Shown: positions 1-6,555, counted from the first letter of the stretch. The stretch is 6,866 bases of DNA from Rikenellaceae bacterium (GCA_003513895.1 DOSU01000139.1:11601-18466); one strand, 5' to 3'. Numbers and translations are program-made. Notes: generated by a model from the sequence alone, not told the origin.

Positions 1-1
1 C

Positions 2-718
2 ATTGACCTGATATTCGGTTTTGAAGCGCTGAGTGATGAAGAGTGGAACTACAACCTGGACAAAGCAATAGAACTAAGGCCTGAACACATATCGTCATAT
101 CAGTTGAGTATAGAACCAAAGACCAAACTGGGCAGGCAATACGAAAAGGGAGAGTATAACGCTCTGCCCGACGATGCTTCGCACAGGCAATACTCGGCCA
201 TTCAAAAAAGGTTATCGGAAGCCGGTTACCTGCAATATGAAGTCTCCAGTTTTTGCCTTCCGGGAAAAGAGGCAAAACATAACAGCGCATACTGGAACAG
301 AACTCCCTATCTGGGTCTTGGACCTTCGGCACACTCCTTTGACGGAACAAAACGATTCTGGAACGAGCCGTCACTAACAAAATATTTAAAGGTTTATGGA
401 GCACACGGGATATTGAACAGTGAATCAGTTGACGGGTCAAAGAGATATCATGTTTCCGGGTGCAGCATTGTACACACAGAGATTCTCACAGAAAAAGACA
501 TCTTCAACGAAACGGTTATGCTCTCTTTACGCAGGAAAGAGGGAATCTCTCTGCACCGGGTTAAAGAGAATTTCTCTTCAAAATATTATCTTGAATTTGA
601 GAAGATGGCCGCAGCAGAGGTAAAAAAGGGAAATCTGGCTATAGATGGAGATATAATAAAAATCCCGCCCGAATTGCTTTTTCTTTCGGACGGGATCATA
701 AGAGATCTTATTTTGTAG
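2..718 (+). CDS. hemW: HemW-like radical SAM protein (coproporphyrinogen III oxidase-like), 5'-truncated
   Basis: The frame is open from base 2 to the TAG at 716-718, giving 238 residues of a protein whose family is usually about 375 long. The N-terminal part, including the CxxxCxxC iron-sulfur motif, lies outside the window. Visible family marks are IDLIFG at the start, PEHISSYQLSIEPKT (fragment residues 27-41), YLQYEVSSF, the HNSAYW block, YLGLGPSAHSF, and the C-terminal HemW-type region with NETVMLSLRRKEGISL. HemW proteins are radical SAM enzymes once annotated as oxygen-independent coproporphyrinogen oxidases; characterised members bind haem and act as haem chaperones, so a haem-trafficking role is more likely than HemN catalysis. 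An oddity is that the PG usually following DLIYG(L/I) reads EA here. A TTG at 104 can be mistaken for a start, but homology runs upstream of it. The gene converges on sdhC with 11 bases between stops. Confidence 0.9.
   Translation: MDLIFGFEALSDEEWNYNLDKAIELRPEHISSYQLSIEPKTKLGRQYEKGEYNALPDDASHRQYSAIQKRLSEAGYLQYEVSSFCLPGKEAKHNSAYWNRTPYLGLGPSAHSFDGTKRFWNEPSLTKYLKVYGAHGILNSESVDGSKRYHVSGCSIVHTEILTEKDIFNETVMLSLRRKEGISLHRVKENFSSKYYLEFEKMAAAEVKKGNLAIDGDIIKIPPELLFLSDGIIRDLIL
651..696 (-). terminator. Intrinsic terminator of sdhC, embedded in the hemW 3' end
   Basis: On the minus strand, 12-base arms ATCCCGTCCGAA (696-685) and TTCGGGCGGGAT (673-662) enclose an 11-base loop and are followed directly by TTTTATTATAT. 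The only non-Watson-Crick position (690 with 668) is a G-U wobble in the minus-strand RNA but a C-A mismatch in the plus-strand RNA. The U-rich tail also exists only on the minus side. The hairpin starts 33 bases past the sdhC stop, so it fits as that gene's terminator. It lies wholly within hemW codons. Confidence 0.85.
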
Positions 719-729
719 GTTGGGTTTAT

Positions 730-1395
730 CTATCCGATTATTCCGTTTGCTCTCAGGTATGCAACAACTGCAATTATTATGAATCCCAGAACAACAAATG
801 TTGAATATACATAAGACACTGCTTTCCAGCGGCTCAGCCATTTCTGATTGTTCATCCCAACTGTTTGGAGCGCACTCCAGAAACCGTGTGTGAGGTGTAG
901 CCACAATGCGCAAAACCAAATGATGTATGCAACAAGAACATATATGTTTCCAAAAACGAGAGGCATAAGGTCATTAACATTCTCTGCCTCTCCTCCGGAA
1001 AATTCGGGAAGCTGCATTTTTGCCCAAAAGTGTGTAAGGTGAAAAACTAGAAATCCAAGAACTATAACTCCAAGAACATACATGTTTTTTGAAGACCATG
1101 AATCTGTTTCTCCTTTGTTGGGAACGGCATATCTCTCTTTACCGCGGGCCTTAATATTTGTAAGAGTAAGATAAGAAGCGTAAAATATATGAATTATGAA
1201 TCCAAAGGCTAAAAGCGGAACCATCGCAACCACAACCGGAGATCCCATGATTACAATTATGAGATCGAAGGCTTCCGCACTAAGAAGATAGGCAGAATTT
1301 GCAAGCAGGTGAACTAGTAAAAAGAGTATTAAAAACAGTCCTGAAATACTCATTATAAGCTTTTTCCCTATTGATGAGGTAAAAATGTTTCCCAT
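730..1395 (-). CDS. sdhC: Succinate dehydrogenase/fumarate reductase cytochrome b558 subunit
   Basis: The 221-residue product is an inner-membrane protein that would anchor the succinate dehydrogenase/fumarate reductase flavoprotein and iron-sulfur subunits and pass electrons between quinone and the catalytic head. Five hydrophobic segments are visible at about 13-38, 54-79, 105-124, 150-172 and 195-215. Histidines suited to haem b ligation sit in the first four: H29, H69, H119/H122 and H167/H170. This matches the dihaem b558 SdhC/FrdC family of Bacteroidota and Wolinella-type enzymes. The loop with KARGKERYAVP after helix 2 and the WLHLTHGFWSALQTVG segment are family-like. The ATG at 1393-1395 gives the usual short N-terminus, MGNIFTSSIGKKLIMSISG. 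In this phylum the gene is normally followed by sdhA and sdhB; here a terminator and the convergent hemW follow instead. Exact haem ligands are inferred. Confidence 0.93.
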   Translation of the reverse strand: MGNIFTSSIGKKLIMSISGLFLILFLLVHLLANSAYLLSAEAFDLIIVIMGSPVVVAMVPLLAFGFIIHIFYASYLTLTNIKARGKERYAVPNKGETDSWSSKNMYVLGVIVLGFLVFHLTHFWAKMQLPEFSGGEAENVNDLMPLVFGNIYVLVAYIIWFCALWLHLTHGFWSALQTVGMNNQKWLSRWKAVSYVYSTFVVLGFIIIAVVAYLRANGIIG

Positions 1396-1431
1396 GATAT
1401 CTATTAATTAATTTAGCTCTTTTAAGATGCG

Positions 1432-1462
1432 CAAAGATAATCCCTAACTTGGTATTTTCATA
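1432..1462 (-). promoter_or_regulatory. Predicted Bacteroidota-type promoter of sdhC
   Basis: Read on the minus strand, TATCTTTG (1439-1432) matches the Bacteroidota primary-sigma -7 consensus TAnnTTTG exactly. A weak -33 element, TATG (1462-1459, consensus TTTG), lies 19 bases upstream. Transcription would start near 1427, giving a leader of about 30 bases before the ATG at 1395. The -7 match is direct; function is inferred. Confidence 0.5.
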
Positions 1463-1479
1463 ATATTTGGCTACTTTTG
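1449..1479 (+). promoter_or_regulatory. Predicted Bacteroidota-type promoter of pyrH
   Basis: TACTTTTG (1472-1479) is an exact TAnnTTTG -7 box. TTG (1449-1451) lies 20 bases upstream as the -33 element. The start site would fall around 1484-1486, leaving only about a dozen untranslated bases before the pyrH ATG at 1497. The elements interleave with those of the divergent sdhC promoter. Confidence 0.6.
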
Positions 1480-1496
1480 TTAGATAAACCGGGAAA

Positions 1497-2204
1497 ATGA
1501 AATACAAAAGAGTATTGCTAAAACTAAGCGGAGAAAGCTTAGGAGGCGAAGACGGCAAAGGTATAGAAGTGAATATGTTGGCTCAGTATTCTGCTGATAT
1601 TAAAAAGATTACTTCCGAAGGAGCCCAGGTTGCAATTGTCATTGGCGGAGGAAATATTTTCCGGGGTCTTTCAGGAGTTGGAATGGGATTCGACAGAGTT
1701 AAAGGCGACCAAATGGGCATGCTTGCAACAGTTATTAACAGCCTGGCGCTTTCAATGGCACTTAAAAGCATAGGGGTGGAAGCAGAACTCTTTACATCAA
1801 CATCAATGGAACCTTATGCAAGATATTATGTAAGGGATAAAGCTGTCGAGTTTATGCAAAAAGGCGGGGTAGCAATAATTGCAGGCGGTACAGGAAACCC
1901 TTTCTTCACAACGGATTCGGCATCGGCACTAAGAGCCGCGGAAATCGGAGCATGTGCACTTCTAAAGGGAACCAGGGTAGACGGCGTTTACAACGCCGAT
2001 CCGGAAAAGGATCCCGCGGCTGTAAAATACACAACACTTACCTTTGACAAGGCACTGGCAGATAATCTCAAGGTTATGGACATGACTGCTTTTGCTCTTT
2101 GCAGGGAAAATAACATTCCAATAGTTGTCTTTGACATGAACATTCCCGGAAATCTGTTGAAAATAGTTAAGGGAGAGCCAATTGGAACAGTTGTGTCTAA
2201 ATAA
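1497..2204 (+). CDS. pyrH: UMP kinase (uridylate kinase)
   Basis: The 235-residue protein is a cytoplasmic UMP kinase, transferring phosphate from ATP to UMP to make UDP for pyrimidine nucleotide synthesis. It has the amino-acid-kinase fold. Near the N-terminus is KLSGESLGG (9-17) for phosphate binding, then GGGNIFRG (50-57) and DQMGMLATVINSLAL (71-85). GTGNPFFTTDSASALRAAE (131-149) contains the conserved TTD, and KGTRVDGVYNADP precedes the nucleotide-binding C-terminal part with MDMTAFALCRENNIPIVVFD. Length is normal for the hexameric bacterial enzyme, with no missing motif. The ATG at 1497 places KYKRVLLKLSGES where family members begin. The gene lies just after a predicted promoter with a very short leader and is followed after 75 bases by frr, a common pairing across bacteria, so the two are probably co-transcribed. 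Confidence 0.97.
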   Translation: MKYKRVLLKLSGESLGGEDGKGIEVNMLAQYSADIKKITSEGAQVAIVIGGGNIFRGLSGVGMGFDRVKGDQMGMLATVINSLALSMALKSIGVEAELFTSTSMEPYARYYVRDKAVEFMQKGGVAIIAGGTGNPFFTTDSASALRAAEIGACALLKGTRVDGVYNADPEKDPAAVKYTTLTFDKALADNLKVMDMTAFALCRENNIPIVVFDMNIPGNLLKIVKGEPIGTVVSK

Positions 2205-2279
2205 TATCCGGAACCTGCATAGTGGAAGAGATAGTGACAAGAAATTCAGAACAAGAAACACTAAATAATTGAAAAACAT

Positions 2280-2846
2280 ATGGATATAAGCAAGCAAAAA
2301 GAGGTTCTCACCTCTGTAAAGGAAAAAATGCAAAAGGCTATGCTGCATCTTGAGGAGGAACTCAAGACCTACAGAGCCGGAAAAGCCAATCCTGCTGTCT
2401 TTAACAATGTGATGGTGGATTATTTTGGCAACCCGACCCCAATACCGCAAGTAGCGAGTATCACTACTCCGGATGCGAAAACAATGCTTATTCAACCCTG
2501 GGACAAAAAAATGATTGCACCAATCGAGAAAGCAATTATGGTAGCGAATATTGGTTTTACGCCTCAGAACAACGGGGAACACATAAGAATTAATGTACCT
2601 CCTCTCACCGAAGAGCGACGCAAAGATCTTGTAAAAAGAGTGAAAGGTGAAGGCGAAACTGCTAAAATCAGCATTCGCAACACACGCAGAGACGGAGTTG
2701 AACTACTGAAAAAATATCAGAAAGAAGGCCTTCCGGAAGATGTCGTAAAGGATGGCGAAGCCGCCCTCCAGAAAGAGACCGACAGCTATAACAGGAAGAT
2801 TGAAGAAATCCTGACAATCAAAGAGAAAGAGATAATGACAGTGTGA
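2280..2846 (+). CDS. frr: Ribosome recycling factor
   Basis: The 188-residue product, against about 185 usual, works in the cytoplasm with EF-G to split post-termination ribosomes so that subunits can be reused. The sequence fits the two-domain, L-shaped family. It has helical N-terminal residues up to YRAGKANP (31-38), the small beta domain with VDYFGNPTPIPQVASIT (46-62) and the LIQPWDKKMIAPIEKAI stretch. PPLTEERRKDLVK (107-119) follows, then RNTRRD (133-138), which holds the functionally important arginines of the long helical bundle. The ATG at 2280 is preceded by an A-rich stretch rather than a Shine-Dalgarno sequence, usual for Bacteroidota. The 75-base gap after pyrH (2205-2279) contains no clear -7 box, supporting read-through from pyrH. 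It ends 6 bases before the stop of the opposing DUF4403 gene. Confidence 0.97.
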   Translation: MDISKQKEVLTSVKEKMQKAMLHLEEELKTYRAGKANPAVFNNVMVDYFGNPTPIPQVASITTPDAKTMLIQPWDKKMIAPIEKAIMVANIGFTPQNNGEHIRINVPPLTEERRKDLVKRVKGEGETAKISIRNTRRDGVELLKKYQKEGLPEDVVKDGEAALQKETDSYNRKIEEILTIKEKEIMTV

Positions 2847-2873
2847 GCGACACTACATCTTAATAGTGTTCAC
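2843..2873. terminator. Weak hairpin between convergent frr and DUF4403 gene ends
   Basis: ACACTA (2850-2855) pairs with TAGTGT (2864-2869) around an 8-base loop. Outer GTGA (2843-2846) pairs with TCAC (2870-2873), leaving a three-base bulge on the left. On the plus strand it is followed by only TTTGATT, and on the minus strand by no U-run. It could help end frr transcription, but is weak as an intrinsic terminator. Confidence 0.3.
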
Positions 2874-4253
2874 TTTGATTCCCATATTGCCCTTCAGGTT
2901 TACCTGAAGGCGCACGGCTCCGGGAACCATGTTAAGGCTGTTAACGGTAATTGTGGAAAGTGAACCTTCCAGGTCGATTCCCTCAATAAGAGAATATTTG
3001 GTCATCATCTTGTTTGCTTCAAGCCTTGCGTTTTCAAGGTCTTCGGCAACTTTATAGGAAAGGTATGGTGTGATTTTTTTAAGAATCATTCCATGAAGGA
3101 GCCAGTTGGCCGATTTTACCAATGCGCTGCGGGTCCTGATATCAAATTCGGGTTCCGTGATATCAATTGAAGTACTGTCCGGATTATATCTCATATTACC
3201 TGAGAAATAGATTTTTCCTTTAAGCGACCCCAATACGTCAAGTATAAAAACAGCCTTACCATTGCTGCTGTATACATCAATATCTTTAATCGTTACAGAT
3301 TTACCCCCTTCGCTGAATGTAAATCCACTCAACTGCTCCTTGGCTACTTTGGAAATCTGGTCATATGTTACATCGGCAGCTATATTCAAACTGAACTCTT
3401 TTGGCTGTCGCTCAATTATTCTGAGAGCAGGCAGGGGAGATGGAGGATTCTGAGGAGGTTCTGCGCCCATGAATGTTTCTATTTCTGCATTAAATGCAAC
3501 GGGGATGTGAAGTTTTGTCCCTTTTGATGTAAAAGGTGAGAGTAAAACTTCTTTTGGTGTGACCCTCAGCCACAGATTATAATCGGGATTTATAATAAAT
3601 GGTTTCTGAATGTCGGTCCATGTTTTAGATAATTCCGCTTTAAGATCAACCAACTCGGAAAGGGATTTGTCAATTTGTTCGGTAATCATTTTTTCTGTGC
3701 GGGAAAGGGTGAAATCGGCAATTGGTTTTACAGGAATAGTGAGTCCTGCAACATTGAATTTTGGAGTCTCAATCCAGGTATATCCCGAAGATGTCGTTTT
3801 GGATACAACTTTCCAGTTGTTGTCAATTTCAATTTTGGTTTTATACACCAATGCTATTGTTCCCGTAGCTTCATACTCATCCGAAACGGAGAACCCGAAT
3901 TTCTCAACTTTCCACGCAAGATTGGCCCAAATCTTAAGCGGAACACGATATGTTATTTCGTTATTGTTTATAAAAACCGAAAAATCCTGTGCTTTCCACA
4001 CTTTGACGGATATGTTTTTGCCATAGATATTCTGACCCTCGTAAAGCAACCCGGAAAATTTACTGTTAATCAAATTCTCCATTGCCTTTACATCAATCTC
4101 GGCATCCAAAGGAAACTCGGACATAGACGGAGCAAGCGAAGAGGGAATATATGATTCCCTTGGCGCCTCAATGTTGAGTGTGCTTCCGCACCCGGTTGCC
4201 AGGAACAACAAAAGATACGCAACGAAGAACCAATCCCTCGGTTTTCGTGTCAT
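2853..4253 (-). CDS. DUF4403 family lipoprotein, function unknown
   Basis: The 466-residue protein begins with a short basic region (RKPR), a hydrophobic stretch and a lipobox ending ATGC, so Cys22 should be lipidated after signal peptidase II cleavage. No run of acidic residues follows the cysteine, so the Bacteroidota surface-export signal is not evident and a periplasm-facing location is more likely. The rest is rich in predicted beta strands, with helices near the C-terminus (about 385-430). It resembles DUF4403 proteins in length and in segments such as the IPVKPIADFTLSRTEKMI region and the C-terminal NARLEANKMM helix; I do not know an established function. An apparent internal duplication (around 51-75 and 290-317) is noted as a finding. 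The ATG at 4251-4253 overlaps the pgk stop in ATGA, implying translational coupling. The family call is from recall of sequence features, not a search. Confidence 0.8.
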   Translation of the reverse strand: MTRKPRDWFFVAYLLLFLATGCGSTLNIEAPRESYIPSSLAPSMSEFPLDAEIDVKAMENLINSKFSGLLYEGQNIYGKNISVKVWKAQDFSVFINNNEITYRVPLKIWANLAWKVEKFGFSVSDEYEATGTIALVYKTKIEIDNNWKVVSKTTSSGYTWIETPKFNVAGLTIPVKPIADFTLSRTEKMITEQIDKSLSELVDLKAELSKTWTDIQKPFIINPDYNLWLRVTPKEVLLSPFTSKGTKLHIPVAFNAEIETFMGAEPPQNPPSPLPALRIIERQPKEFSLNIAADVTYDQISKVAKEQLSGFTFSEGGKSVTIKDIDVYSSNGKAVFILDVLGSLKGKIYFSGNMRYNPDSTSIDITEPEFDIRTRSALVKSANWLLHGMILKKITPYLSYKVAEDLENARLEANKMMTKYSLIEGIDLEGSLSTITVNSLNMVPGAVRLQVNLKGNMGIKVNTIKM

Positions 4254-5509
4254 GCCTCGCGTATTGCCTTTATACCCGGGAGTTCGATACCTTCAAGGTA
4301 CTCAAGCATTGCTCCGCCACCGGTTGACACATAGCTTACTTTGTCGGCAAAGCCCATCTGGGTTACAGCTGCAACAGAATCTCCGCCGCCAATAAGTGTA
4401 AATACGCCTTTTGAGGTTATGTCTGCAAGTATCGTTGCAATACCGGTTGTGCCGTTTGCAAATTTTGGCATCTCAAACACTCCCACAGGACCATTCCAAA
4501 GAACTGTTTTTGAAGCTCTAAGAACAGCTTCCCACTCTTTAAGAGTTGCAGGAGCGACATCCATTCCCATCCATCCGTCGGGGATTTTATTGTCGGCGCA
4601 AATCTTTGTATTGGCATCGTTGCTGAAAGCATCGGCAATAATAACATCGCCCGAGTAGTATAATTTAACTTTCTTTTGTTTTGCCTTTTCAATTATTGAC
4701 AGAGCCAGTTCCATCTGATCGTCTTCGCAAAGTGATTTGCCAATCTTGCCGCCCTGAGCTTTAATGAATGTGAATACCATTCCGCCACCGATAATCATGT
4801 TGTCTACAACATCGAACAGTTTTTCAATAATAGCAATCTTTGAAGATACTTTTGCACCGCCGATTATTGCAGTTACCGGATGTTCCGGAGAATTAAGAAC
4901 TTTGTCAATTGCAACAATTTCTCCCTCCATTACATAACCGAACATTTTGTCGTTAGGAAAATATTTGGCTATCAGAGCTGTTGAAGCGTGGGCACGGTGA
5001 GCTGTACCAAAAGCGTCGTTAATATAGCAGTCGGCATAAGAAGCAAGTTTCTTGGTGAACTCTTTTTGCTTCTCTTTCATCTCTGCCTTGGCAGCTTTCT
5101 TTACCTCTTCTGTAACATCTTCCGCAAGGTCGCGTGGTTTTCCCTCTTCTTCGGCATAGAACCTTAGATTTTCAAGAAGAAGAACCTCTCCCGGTTTTAA
5201 ATTTTTAGCCAGTTCGGCAGCTTCTGCTCCCATACAGTCCGGAGCAAACTTAATTTTTGTTCCGAGTTTCTCTTCAATCGCTCCGATTATGTGCTTTAAA
5301 GAGTACTTGCCTGTAGGTCCTTTTGGCCTTCCAAGGTGAGACATAACTATCAAAGATCCGCCTTTCTCAAGCACCTTCTTAAGCGTAGGGATGGCAGCGC
5401 GTATTCTTGTATCGTCTGTTATCTGAAAGTTCTCATTGAGAGGCACATTGAAGTCTACCCTTACAATTGCTCTTTTTCCCGAAAAATCGTAACTATCAAT
5501 CTTTTGCAT
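4250..5509 (-). CDS. pgk: Phosphoglycerate kinase
   Basis: The 419-residue cytoplasmic enzyme interconverts 1,3-bisphosphoglycerate plus ADP with 3-phosphoglycerate plus ATP, the first ATP-yielding step of glycolysis. The N-terminal domain shows RVDFNVPL (17-24), the DDTRIRAAIPT block (32-42) and SHLGRPKG (57-64), which bind the phosphoglycerate. INDAFGTAHRAHAS follows. The C-terminal nucleotide domain has GGAKVSSKI, the WNGPVGVFE segment and GGGDS (374-378) plus STGGGA (395-400). It is longer than the roughly 390-residue E. coli protein because of a lysine/glutamate-rich insertion before the INDAFG motif (AEDVTEEVKKAAKAEMKEKQ region), typical of Bacteroidota Pgk. All key motifs are intact. 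The start at 5507-5509 gives a standard N-terminus. The gene is first in a two-gene unit with the DUF4403 lipoprotein and diverges from the methyltransferase gene. Confidence 0.97.
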   Translation of the reverse strand: MQKIDSYDFSGKRAIVRVDFNVPLNENFQITDDTRIRAAIPTLKKVLEKGGSLIVMSHLGRPKGPTGKYSLKHIIGAIEEKLGTKIKFAPDCMGAEAAELAKNLKPGEVLLLENLRFYAEEEGKPRDLAEDVTEEVKKAAKAEMKEKQKEFTKKLASYADCYINDAFGTAHRAHASTALIAKYFPNDKMFGYVMEGEIVAIDKVLNSPEHPVTAIIGGAKVSSKIAIIEKLFDVVDNMIIGGGMVFTFIKAQGGKIGKSLCEDDQMELALSIIEKAKQKKVKLYYSGDVIIADAFSNDANTKICADNKIPDGWMGMDVAPATLKEWEAVLRASKTVLWNGPVGVFEMPKFANGTTGIATILADITSKGVFTLIGGGDSVAAVTQMGFADKVSYVSTGGGAMLEYLEGIELPGIKAIREA

Positions 5510-5544
5510 ATCGTTATGTTTTTAAAATATATTCTATCGAGTGG

Positions 5545-5572
5545 CAAATTTAGAAATATTATTACAAAAATA
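5545..5572 (-). promoter_or_regulatory. Candidate pgk promoter region with two -7 boxes
   Basis: On the minus strand, TATTTTTG (5572-5565) and TAAATTTG (5552-5545) both match TAnnTTTG exactly. They lie about 55 and 35 bases upstream of the pgk ATG. Neither has a recognisable TTTG or TTG at 19-21 bases upstream, and the spacer is AT-rich enough to give chance matches. Which box is used, if either, cannot be told from sequence. Confidence 0.35.
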
Positions 5573-5615
5573 GTTACCTTCGGCCCTATAATAATTTCTA
5601 AAATTGTTGAATAAC

Positions 5616-6548
5616 GTGATATTGCTTGAATCCCCAAAAAGTTGGAATGATTACGAATTGTTAGATTCCGGTGATTTCGAAAAATTAGAGAGGTTTGGTT
5701 CTTATATATTAATAAGGCCAGAACCAAAAGCCCTGTGGTACAAAAGCCTGTCCAACAAGGAGTGGCTCTCTATGGCACATACGAGATTCTCTCAGGGTGC
5801 AGGTTTCGGGAAGTCAGGAAAGGAAGATGCGGGAACCTGGACTCAGCTTAAAAAGATGCCGGATCAGTGGCAGATTAATTACATCAAAACAGGAGGTCTC
5901 AAGTTTTATCTGCGGATGGGACTGACTTCCTTCAAACATGTTGGCGTTTTTCCGGAACAAGCCCCAAACTGGGACTATATTTTTAAAGAAACAAAAAGGC
6001 TAATAGGACTTCATACAGGCCTCAGGCCAAAAGTGCTCAACCTCTTTGCCTATACCGGTGCTGCATCTCTTGCTGCAAACTGTGCAGGAGCCGATGTAAC
6101 ACACCTTGACTCTGTCCGCCAGGTTGTTACCTGGGCAAAAACAAATATGGAGCTAAGCCGCCTTGATAATATCCGCTGGGTAATTGAAGATGCCCTTAAG
6201 TTTGTTAAGCGCGAAGCTAAAAGAGGAAATATATATCAGGGAGTAATAATGGACCCCCCTGCATACGGACACGGACCGGATGGTGAAAAATGGAAACTTG
6301 ACGAACTGTTGTTTGAATTTCTGCAGGAAGTTTCTACAATTACAGCTCCCAAAGAGAGCTTCGTGGTTCTCAACCTCTACTCAAACGGCTACTCGGCGGT
6401 TTTGGCCGAGACTCTTGTAAATACTTCTTTCGGGCTGAAAAAAGAGGAAAAGGGCAAAAGCTATGAACTCTCTTTTGGCGAACTCATGTTAAACGACAAA
6501 TTTAATAAGGCTCTGCCGTTGAGTGTATTTGTGCGTCTAAGCAGATAA
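5616..6548 (+). CDS. Class I SAM-dependent methyltransferase, RlmI/RlmK-like (probable RNA methyltransferase)
   Basis: About 310 residues. The N-terminal part (DYELLDSGDFEKLERFGSYILIRPEPKALW, residues 12-41) carries the 'LLDSG...ERFG...RPEP' signature of a Bacteroidota methyltransferase group related to 23S rRNA methyltransferases. The catalytic Rossmann domain follows, with motif I NLFAYTGAASL (142-152) for SAM binding, an acidic residue at the end of strand 2 (THLDSV, D165), EDALKF (191-196) and motif IV DPPAYG (213-218). The DPPAYG motif suggests base methylation in RNA, but the target nucleotide cannot be assigned; there is no visible N-terminal PUA domain as in RlmI. The frame has no upstream ATG after the stop at 5592. 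Candidate starts are TTG 5604, TTG 5607 and GTG 5616; GTG 5616 is chosen because it puts VILLESPKSWNDYELLDSG close to the conserved block. The TTG 5604 start would add 4 residues. Confidence 0.85.
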   Translation: MILLESPKSWNDYELLDSGDFEKLERFGSYILIRPEPKALWYKSLSNKEWLSMAHTRFSQGAGFGKSGKEDAGTWTQLKKMPDQWQINYIKTGGLKFYLRMGLTSFKHVGVFPEQAPNWDYIFKETKRLIGLHTGLRPKVLNLFAYTGAASLAANCAGADVTHLDSVRQVVTWAKTNMELSRLDNIRWVIEDALKFVKREAKRGNIYQGVIMDPPAYGHGPDGEKWKLDELLFEFLQEVSTITAPKESFVVLNLYSNGYSAVLAETLVNTSFGLKKEEKGKSYELSFGELMLNDKFNKALPLSVFVRLSR

Positions 6549-6555
6549 AGAAAAT

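Noticed and set aside
104..718. TTG at 104 as the start of hemW
   Set aside because: The frame continues upstream to the window edge with clear HemW sequence, so the gene is truncated by the window rather than starting here.
578..919. A 113-codon minus-strand frame overlapping the ends of hemW and sdhC
   Set aside because: It lies out of frame within sdhC and runs through the terminator hairpin; composition is that of a shadow frame.
2205..2279. A possible promoter for frr in the pyrH-frr spacer
   Set aside because: No TAnnTTTG match with a TTG at suitable spacing could be found; read-through from pyrH explains frr expression.
1962..2582. A 206-codon open frame on the minus strand across the pyrH end, the spacer and the frr start
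   Set aside because: It is antisense to two clearly real genes, has no family-like sequence and is rich in cysteine, phenylalanine and leucine, as expected of a shadow frame.
3610..4154. Two overlapping plus-strand frames (138 and 159 codons) inside the DUF4403 gene
   Set aside because: Antisense to a lipoprotein gene with a good signal peptide and coupling to pgk; no recognisable domains in either frame.
4341..4692. Open frames on both strands within pgk (105 and 91 codons)
   Set aside because: They lie inside a full-length pgk with all motifs intact, so are explained by its codon use.
5336..5727. Short frames across the pgk-methyltransferase spacer on both strands
   Set aside because: They consist mostly of AT-rich spacer translated into isoleucine- and lysine-rich peptide and overlap both gene starts; no start signal or conserved pattern.
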